The translations under genes and the position numbers were made by a program. From Bacteroidia bacterium (GTDB lineage Bacteria; Planctomycetota; Phycisphaerae; Phycisphaerales; SM1A02), in NCBI GenBank assembly GCA_030054235.1, contig JASGCG010000017.1:1-12260 (forward strand): a stretch of DNA of 12,260 nt. Direction: 5' to 3'. The stretch's first letter is position 1. Each line of letters opens with the position of its first letter. Positions 7,873-12,260 of this stretch are shown here, one piece after another. The notes under the pieces are model-generated. The model saw only the letters and a list, made by a program, of their open reading frames with translations, was not told the DNA's origin and made no database searches.

Positions 7873-8520
7873 TCAAGGGCGCAGGTATGTGCAATACCAG
7901 TCCTTGCGGCCCACGAGCTGGTATCCGCGAGCACGGAGCTTGGACGTCCAATGGACGGCCTTTGCCAGCGACCAGCGCCCCTCCCAGGTGCAAATGATCG
8001 ATCGCGGCGTAATCCCATCGGCGAAAGCTTGCTCGAGGATCGCGTCCTCGGCGCCCTCGACGTTCAACTTGAGCACATCAAGGCGGTCGTGTCCCCGCTC
8101 GTGCATCAACGTGGCAATGGTGCGGACCTGAGCTTCAAAGGACCCAGTCCCGCCTTGCGGGCCGAGCACAGAGTGCGAGACGAAGCGCGGATCGGCCGGC
8201 GCGTGGAACGTGAGCGTGCTGTTCTTGCTCCAGGCTCCGACGGGCGTGAAATGGAGCGCGCCGTCAGCGTTGCCGGCGTCTTGCATGTACCGGATCGACC
8301 GCGGCGTGGGATCGAAGAGCCAGATCCACCTCGCACCCATGGCGACAAGCCTCCGCTCGACATCGATGTCCTCGCCAACGCCGACGGAGTAGATGATCGC
8401 CGTCGATGGGTCAATGGCCCGCGGCCAGTGCAGGAACCCCACAGCATCGGTCGCTCCGGTCGCATCCAGGCGCAGCATCAGTGGCAAGATCCGTCGCTCG
8501 ACGTGCGAACGAAACATCAT
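7873..8520 (-). CDS. FkbM-family SAM-dependent methyltransferase
   Basis: This protein probably methylates a hydroxyl of a sugar in a surface glycan, using S-adenosylmethionine; the acceptor is unknown. In 215 residues the SAM-binding glycine strand is YSVGVGEDI (44-52), an acidic strand end follows at F-D-P (69-71), and the FkbM hallmark LKLNVEGAE is at 150-158. The length is near the lower end for the family. The start is uncertain: tandem ATGs at 8520 and 8517 are the first likely codons after the glycosyltransferase stop 37 bases upstream, and no good Shine-Dalgarno is seen. The open frame continues upstream inside the glycosyltransferase gene but reads as a shadow there. No transmembrane segment is visible. 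The position after two glycosyltransferases supports a glycan-modifying role. Confidence 0.85.
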   Translation of the reverse strand: MMFRSHVERRILPLMLRLDATGATDAVGFLHWPRAIDPSTAIIYSVGVGEDIDVERRLVAMGARWIWLFDPTPRSIRYMQDAGNADGALHFTPVGAWSKNSTLTFHAPADPRFVSHSVLGPQGGTGSFEAQVRTIATLMHERGHDRLDVLKLNVEGAEDAILEQAFADGITPRSIICTWEGRWSLAKAVHWTSKLRARGYQLVGRKDWYCTYLRP

Positions 8521-8557
8521 CTGGATGGAAGGTGCCTTCAACGAAAGGCAAGGTACA

Positions 8558-9724
8558 TCATCGGCTCCGAACGGCCGAGATGGCGTCCGCAAACCCCTGG
8601 GCCATCGTGTCGATGGTGAAGCCGCCGGGCCTGTGGATGGTGGCGTGGGCGGCCTTCCGGAATCGATCACGCGCATCCGGGTCACCAATAACCCGCTCCA
8701 TGGCGTCGGCGAAGGCGGTCGGATCACCGTCGCGGACGAGCAGGCCATTGACCCCGGGCTCAAGCGCCTCGATCTCGGGATTGTGGCTGGCGATGTCGTC
8801 GCTCGTCAGCACCGGAAGTCCGTATGCGAAGGCGTGGTAGATCGACAGGCCGATCGCGGCTGGATAGACGAAGCAGGCCGCGCTCATCGCCCAGGGAGCG
8901 AGGGCATCCTCGTCATAGATGGGCCCCGTGAAGGTCACGCTGGCTCCGAGTCCTGCTGCCCTGGCCCGCTGCTGAAGGTCGGGCACGCAGGAACCGTCAC
9001 CGACGAGCACCAGCCTGGCCCGGGGCCGTCTCCGAAGCAGCAGCGCAAAGGCATCGATCAAGACCTCGACGTGCTTGTCCGGCTCCATGCGGGAGATGAA
9101 GAGGATCGTCTCGCCGTGCTCGAGCAGGTGCTGGCGCCGGAACTCAGCGAGACGGCCGGCATCGTCGCTCCAGGAATGGATCGCCGCCTCAACACGGCGA
9201 TGGTCGATGGCATTCTGAGCCACGAAGAGCCGTGCCGGATCGAGTCCCTCGGCCATCAGCCGGTCCCGTGCCGCCGAACTGTAGAGCAACCCGGCATCCG
9301 CCTTGCGAAGAAGATTGTTGCGCAGCGACCTGCGCAGCCATGACTCGCGCTTGCTGAAGCCGTGTCCCCAGAGCACGGTGCCGATGCCGCGCCGGCGTGC
9401 GGCGCGGAGGGCGAGATCCACGTCGAGCGACTTGCGGTTGAGGGGGAAGATGATCACATCGAACGCACCGTGGCGGGCAAGTTCCAGCTGCTTCGGCTGG
9501 CGCATCAGGCCGTTCCAGATCGAGATCGGCGCTTCGATCGTGCGAAACGTGCCATCCCCGCGGACGCTCTTCAGGCTTCCCCAGATCGGGCGGAACTCGG
9601 CAGCGATCGTCAGGTCGATGCCATGGGCGGTCACCAGCTGGTTGAAGACAGGAACCCGGTATGCAGGCAGCGCGGGCTGCACGATGCACACCCGACAACC
9701 CGTCAACCCAGCCGTAGCGTTCAT
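8558..9724 (-). CDS. GT4-type glycosyltransferase (second of the pair)
   Basis: This is a retaining GT-B-fold transferase that would add a sugar from a nucleotide donor to a growing surface glycan on the cytoplasmic face of the membrane. It has 388 residues. The N-terminal domain starts VCIVQPALPAYRVPVF and contains LWGHGFSK near 118-125. The donor domain includes ISRMEPDKH (210-218, with R212 and K217). At the usual E-x7-E donor site it reads AAIGLSIYHAFAYGLP, so the first Glu is lost and the second is His. I recall a GT4 subgroup with this G-L-x-x-x-H pattern, but cannot verify it here. ATG 9724 overlaps the upstream stop as ATGA and has a GGGGGGA stretch 6 bases before it, so it is translationally coupled. 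An upstream in-frame start at 9787 would only add overlap. Donor and acceptor are unknown. Confidence 0.88.
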   Translation of the reverse strand: MNATAGLTGCRVCIVQPALPAYRVPVFNQLVTAHGIDLTIAAEFRPIWGSLKSVRGDGTFRTIEAPISIWNGLMRQPKQLELARHGAFDVIIFPLNRKSLDVDLALRAARRRGIGTVLWGHGFSKRESWLRRSLRNNLLRKADAGLLYSSAARDRLMAEGLDPARLFVAQNAIDHRRVEAAIHSWSDDAGRLAEFRRQHLLEHGETILFISRMEPDKHVEVLIDAFALLLRRRPRARLVLVGDGSCVPDLQQRARAAGLGASVTFTGPIYDEDALAPWAMSAACFVYPAAIGLSIYHAFAYGLPVLTSDDIASHNPEIEALEPGVNGLLVRDGDPTAFADAMERVIGDPDARDRFRKAAHATIHRPGGFTIDTMAQGFADAISAVRSR

Positions 9725-10872
9725 GTCGTGTCCCCCCGCACCAACGGCGCATAGAGCGTCTCGAGCTGCTCCGCGATGGCTCGCCACGTGTATCGATCAA
9801 CCACCAGCTGGGCTGCCCGTTTCCCCATCTCCCTCGCGGCGACCGGATCGGACAGCAACTGCGAGATGGCGCGTGCAAGCTCGTCGGTGCAGCAGCCGGT
9901 CTCGAGTGCGGCCCCGGCCCTGGCGGCTTCAGGGAAGTGGCAGGTCGTGGTCATGACCGTGGGGAGCCCGCAGGCCATGGCTTCGAGCACGGCGACCGAG
10001 AATCCCTCGTAGCGACTGGGGAGCACGAATGCATCCGCGTCGGCGAGAGCCTGCCACTTGTCACTCCCGAAGAGCGGACCAGTGAGGTGCACCGACCCGC
10101 CGACACCAAGGTTCCCGATCAGCCTCATGACGTGATCCTTGGCGCCGTAGTCAGGGCCAGCGATGACCAAGCGGGCATCAGGGAAACGACCAAGCACTGC
10201 CTTGAAGGCCGGTACCAGCAGGTCCAAGCCCTTGCCAGGGTGGAGCCTGGACAGGAACAGCACCATTGGAGCATCACGCAGTCCGAGACGGGATCGAAAC
10301 GCCCCTCGATCCGGGCGGTACCCGCACTCCCGAAGATCAATGCCGTTGGCCACGATCCGCGGTTGAGGAGCGAGTTCAAGCAGCGCCACGTCATCCCGCT
10401 CGCGTTCGTTCAGGACGTGCAGGAACGCGGCGCCATCAAGCATGCGTCTCACGCCCAGCCGCATGGCCAGCCACTTCTTCAGCCGTCGCTGCGCCAGGAA
10501 TCGGGGGGCCAGGGTTCCGTGGGGGCAGACGACGTAGGGCACCCCAAGCGATCGGGCGCTTCGTGCGAGTGCCAGCAAGAGCGGGTCCCAAGAGCCATGA
10601 AGATGCAGCACGTCTGCATCCTCCACGAGCGGATCCAGGCGAGCGCCGGCGTAGCCCCAAATCCCCGGATCCCGGACAAGTCTCACGTCGACCCCGGCTG
10701 CCCTGAGGTGCGCCAGGTTCGCTTCGCCATGTTCGGTCATGTCGGAGGAACCACTGCACCCCACGACCCGGGTGGGCCCCCAGCCGGCTCGCTGAGTCGC
10801 GAGGCCAACAACCACAGCAGTCGGTCCTCCGTAGGAGGGATCGATCGATGTGACGGCGTGCACGATCCGCAT
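9721..10872 (-). CDS. GT4-type glycosyltransferase (first of the pair)
   Basis: This is a 383-residue GT-B-fold retaining glycosyltransferase. The N-terminal acceptor domain begins MRIVHAVTSIDPSYGGP, with the glycine loop that faces the donor. H-L-H-G-S-W-D-P is at 90-97. The donor domain carries SRLHPGKG (208-215, R209 and K214 binding the donor phosphates) and the canonical E-x7-E motif in SRYEGFSVAVLEAMACG, with E289 and E297. All expected residues are intact, in contrast to its neighbour. ATG 10872 lies inside a perfect 14-bp inverted repeat, and no Shine-Dalgarno is visible because the hairpin arm occupies that place. It is the probable first gene of the leftward glycan operon and its stop overlaps the next start. 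Substrate is unknown. Confidence 0.9.
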   Translation of the reverse strand: MRIVHAVTSIDPSYGGPTAVVVGLATQRAGWGPTRVVGCSGSSDMTEHGEANLAHLRAAGVDVRLVRDPGIWGYAGARLDPLVEDADVLHLHGSWDPLLLALARSARSLGVPYVVCPHGTLAPRFLAQRRLKKWLAMRLGVRRMLDGAAFLHVLNERERDDVALLELAPQPRIVANGIDLRECGYRPDRGAFRSRLGLRDAPMVLFLSRLHPGKGLDLLVPAFKAVLGRFPDARLVIAGPDYGAKDHVMRLIGNLGVGGSVHLTGPLFGSDKWQALADADAFVLPSRYEGFSVAVLEAMACGLPTVMTTTCHFPEAARAGAALETGCCTDELARAISQLLSDPVAAREMGKRAAQLVVDRYTWRAIAEQLETLYAPLVRGDTT

Positions 10873-10904
10873 GGCACGCCGAGTGTAAGCCGTGCCATGC
10901 GGAT
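10865..10904. repeat. Perfect 14-bp inverted repeat spanning a glycosyltransferase start codon
   Basis: The arms atccgcatggcacg (10865-10878) and cgtgccatgcggat (10891-10904) are exact reverse complements separated by 12 bases. The repeat begins 13 bases after the stop of the beta-helix gene in the transcribed direction. It ends 8 bases inside the GT4 gene, so the GT4 ATG (10872-10870) is in the 3' arm. No U-run follows, which argues against a simple intrinsic terminator. Confidence 0.85.
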
Positions 10905-10917
10905 GGTGGTGTTCAGT

Positions 10918-12126
10918 TCAGCCGCAGGAGCCCCAGCCCGCCAGCAGCATTCCCAGATCCGCGCCATCGACGGCACCCGAGCCGTCCAGGTCGGCAAAGG
11001 AACAGCCGCCGTTCGGGCCGCAGTCGCCCCAATACCCGAGCAGGATGCCTACGTCCGCACCGTTGCGAATGCCATCGAGGTTGATGTCACCGACGCAATC
11101 GCACACCTGCGACGACCCGGACAGCGTCACCACGCCCCCGAGGTTCGAGAACGTGTTGTTGCAGATCTGCGTGTCGATGACTTGGCAGTTCGTCGAGGGT
11201 CCTGACGAGCGAAGCCCGCCGGCGCCGATGACGACCGGGTCACCACTTCGATTGCCCGAGATCACACAGCCATCGATGGTGAGCGTTCCCGTCGTCGTTC
11301 CGCTGCTCCAGTTCCAGTCCACTGCGGAGCCTTCGATGAAGCACTTGTTCTGGGTGACGGTGCAGTCCTTCAGCAAGATGCCTTCGCCGGTGGCGCGAGG
11401 TCCGGCCGCGCCGAACGCAGCGCCTGAACCCTCGCCAGCGGTGTTCTGGTTGAGGAGGCAGTTGGCCACCGAACCCGAGCTGCGGAAGTAGAGAATCCCG
11501 CCAACGCCGTTCTGTGCGGCGTTGAACTGAAACTGCGAATCACGGATGTCGGACCGGCTCTTGTACACGTAGGCGGCTCCTCCGTTGCCGGAGCGGCAGT
11601 ACTGGAACCGACACGCGACGATCGACGCCGAGGTGTTCATGAACAGCACGCCGCCTCCGACGAAGTTGGCCGTCGAGTTGGGGAGATACGACCCGTAGTT
11701 CCCCTCGCTGAAGGTGATGCCCTGCACGCCGCAGTAGGCAGGCTGGCCCGGACCTGCCAGTTCGATCTCACTGCCGTAACGCAGGATGGAGGAGCCGCTG
11801 GGCAACGGCAGGCCGTTGAGAATCGTCTGGCCGATTCCAGCACCGCGAAGGAGCACGCGCTGGTCAAGCACCTGGAGGCCCGACGGAAGGTTGTAGGTGC
11901 CTGCCGCCAGCTGGATGATCCTGAACTCTCCCGCAGGGGTCGCATCGATCGCTGACTGGATGGTTGCAGCGTCATCGATCGCCGAGTCGTCGACGGTCAC
12001 GGTCTGGGCGGCGTCGTCGATGCAGTTGCCATCTAGGTCGCTGGGGGAGGATGGGCACCCGCCGATCGCGAGCGCAGGGGATGCAATGAACGCGAGGCTC
12101 AGGAGTCCGGTGGCAGTGGTCGTCAT
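10918..12126 (-). CDS. Secreted right-handed parallel beta-helix protein with dockerin-like tail
   Basis: The 402-residue protein starts with a signal peptide (MTTTATGLLSLAFIASPALA, cleavage after residue 20). The next part resembles the pectate-lyase-like beta-helix entry: A-T-I-Q-S-A-I-D, then I-I-Q-L-A-A-G-T-Y, then V-L-L-R-G-A-G. Many short Asn/Gly/Ser-rich coils follow, with recurring G-G-x-x-x and V-x-x-C patterns up to about residue 335. The last 61 residues (342-402) hold two calcium-loop repeats, DINLDGIRNGADVGILL and DLDGSGAVDGADLGMLL, each ending in W-G. Several Cys residues suggest disulfides outside the cytoplasm. It could bind or cleave a polysaccharide, but no catalytic residues can be assigned from sequence alone. 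ATG 12126 was chosen for the signal peptide; the open frame extends to 12255 without protein-like features. It precedes the glycan operon on the same strand. Confidence 0.85.
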   Translation of the reverse strand: MTTTATGLLSLAFIASPALAIGGCPSSPSDLDGNCIDDAAQTVTVDDSAIDDAATIQSAIDATPAGEFRIIQLAAGTYNLPSGLQVLDQRVLLRGAGIGQTILNGLPLPSGSSILRYGSEIELAGPGQPAYCGVQGITFSEGNYGSYLPNSTANFVGGGVLFMNTSASIVACRFQYCRSGNGGAAYVYKSRSDIRDSQFQFNAAQNGVGGILYFRSSGSVANCLLNQNTAGEGSGAAFGAAGPRATGEGILLKDCTVTQNKCFIEGSAVDWNWSSGTTTGTLTIDGCVISGNRSGDPVVIGAGGLRSSGPSTNCQVIDTQICNNTFSNLGGVVTLSGSSQVCDCVGDINLDGIRNGADVGILLGYWGDCGPNGGCSFADLDGSGAVDGADLGMLLAGWGSCG

Positions 12127-12260
12127 AAAAGTGTCTTTCGTAGTCCGGTTGGGTTGGGATTCAAAGCCCAACGTTAGGCAGGTGATGCTGCAGCAATCAA
12201 GACCCGCCAGGGAGCCCCGGCAGTACCGAAGATCCACTGCCTGTCGTGTTGTCAAATGCC
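12127..12260 (-). promoter_or_regulatory. Upstream region of the beta-helix gene, candidate promoter
   Basis: This 134-bp stretch is less GC-rich near the gene. A perfect TTGACA lies at 12255-12250 (minus strand) but has no good -10 at the right distance. A second weak pair is TTGATT (12200-12195) with TAACGT (12176-12171), spacer 18. A 6-bp dyad (gttggg/cccaac, 12153-12158/12167-12172) lies in the presumed leader. The right end is cut by the window. Confidence 0.3.

Noticed and set aside
9937..11205. Plus-strand open frame across the glycosyltransferase and the beta-helix gene end
   Set aside because: It crosses two convincing minus-strand genes and has no domain or ribosome site.

Overview
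The window is GC-rich and tightly packed. It most likely comes from a planctomycete, probably of the class Phycisphaerae. The best evidence is two secreted proteins that end in paired dockerin-like calcium-loop repeats of the G-A-D-L-G-x-L-L type. A pseudopilin with a degenerate planctomycete H-X9-DG tail supports this. Assignment below phylum level is inference. I see no rRNA, tRNA, CRISPR array, transposase or phage gene, and no gene-free stretch longer than 300 bases.

Layout, left to right. (1) Bases 1-2715, minus strand: a serine biosynthesis operon transcribed as short DUF1015-like gene -> serA -> serC. The serA stop and serC start overlap (ATGA). serC runs off the left edge. No serB-type phosphatase is visible. 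(2) Bases 2829-3766, plus strand: a stand-alone HD-GYP protein (predicted cyclic-di-GMP phosphodiesterase) followed by a tiny protein containing only a sigma-70 region 4-like helix-turn-helix. The 113 bp between this unit and the serine operon is full of dyads and short repeats. (3) Bases 3843-5792: a divergent pair, a secreted dockerin-like protein (minus) and a pseudopilin-like protein (plus), whose start codons are separated by only 24 bp. (4) Bases 5799-10872, minus strand: two GT4 glycosyltransferases, an FkbM-family methyltransferase and an AMP-forming acetyl-CoA synthetase, in that transcription order with gaps of -4, 37 and 25 bp. (5) Bases 10918-12126, minus strand: a secreted parallel beta-helix protein with a dockerin-like tail, ending 45 bp before the first glycosyltransferase. 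A perfect 14-bp inverted repeat bridges that gap and contains the glycosyltransferase start codon.

How the genes fit together. The left block makes phosphoserine from 3-phosphoglycerate, with the DUF1015-like protein as an uncharacterised partner. The middle block looks regulatory. The right block looks like a cell-surface module: secreted repeat proteins, a pseudopilin that may serve envelope export, and enzymes that build and methylate a glycan. The acetyl-CoA synthetase is metabolically out of place at the end of the glycan operon. No complete undescribed system can be demonstrated here. The most promising leads are the shortened DUF1015 protein in the serine operon, the start-codon-spanning inverted repeat, the HD-GYP plus orphan region 4 pair with its structured leader, and the divergent dockerin/pseudopilin pair.
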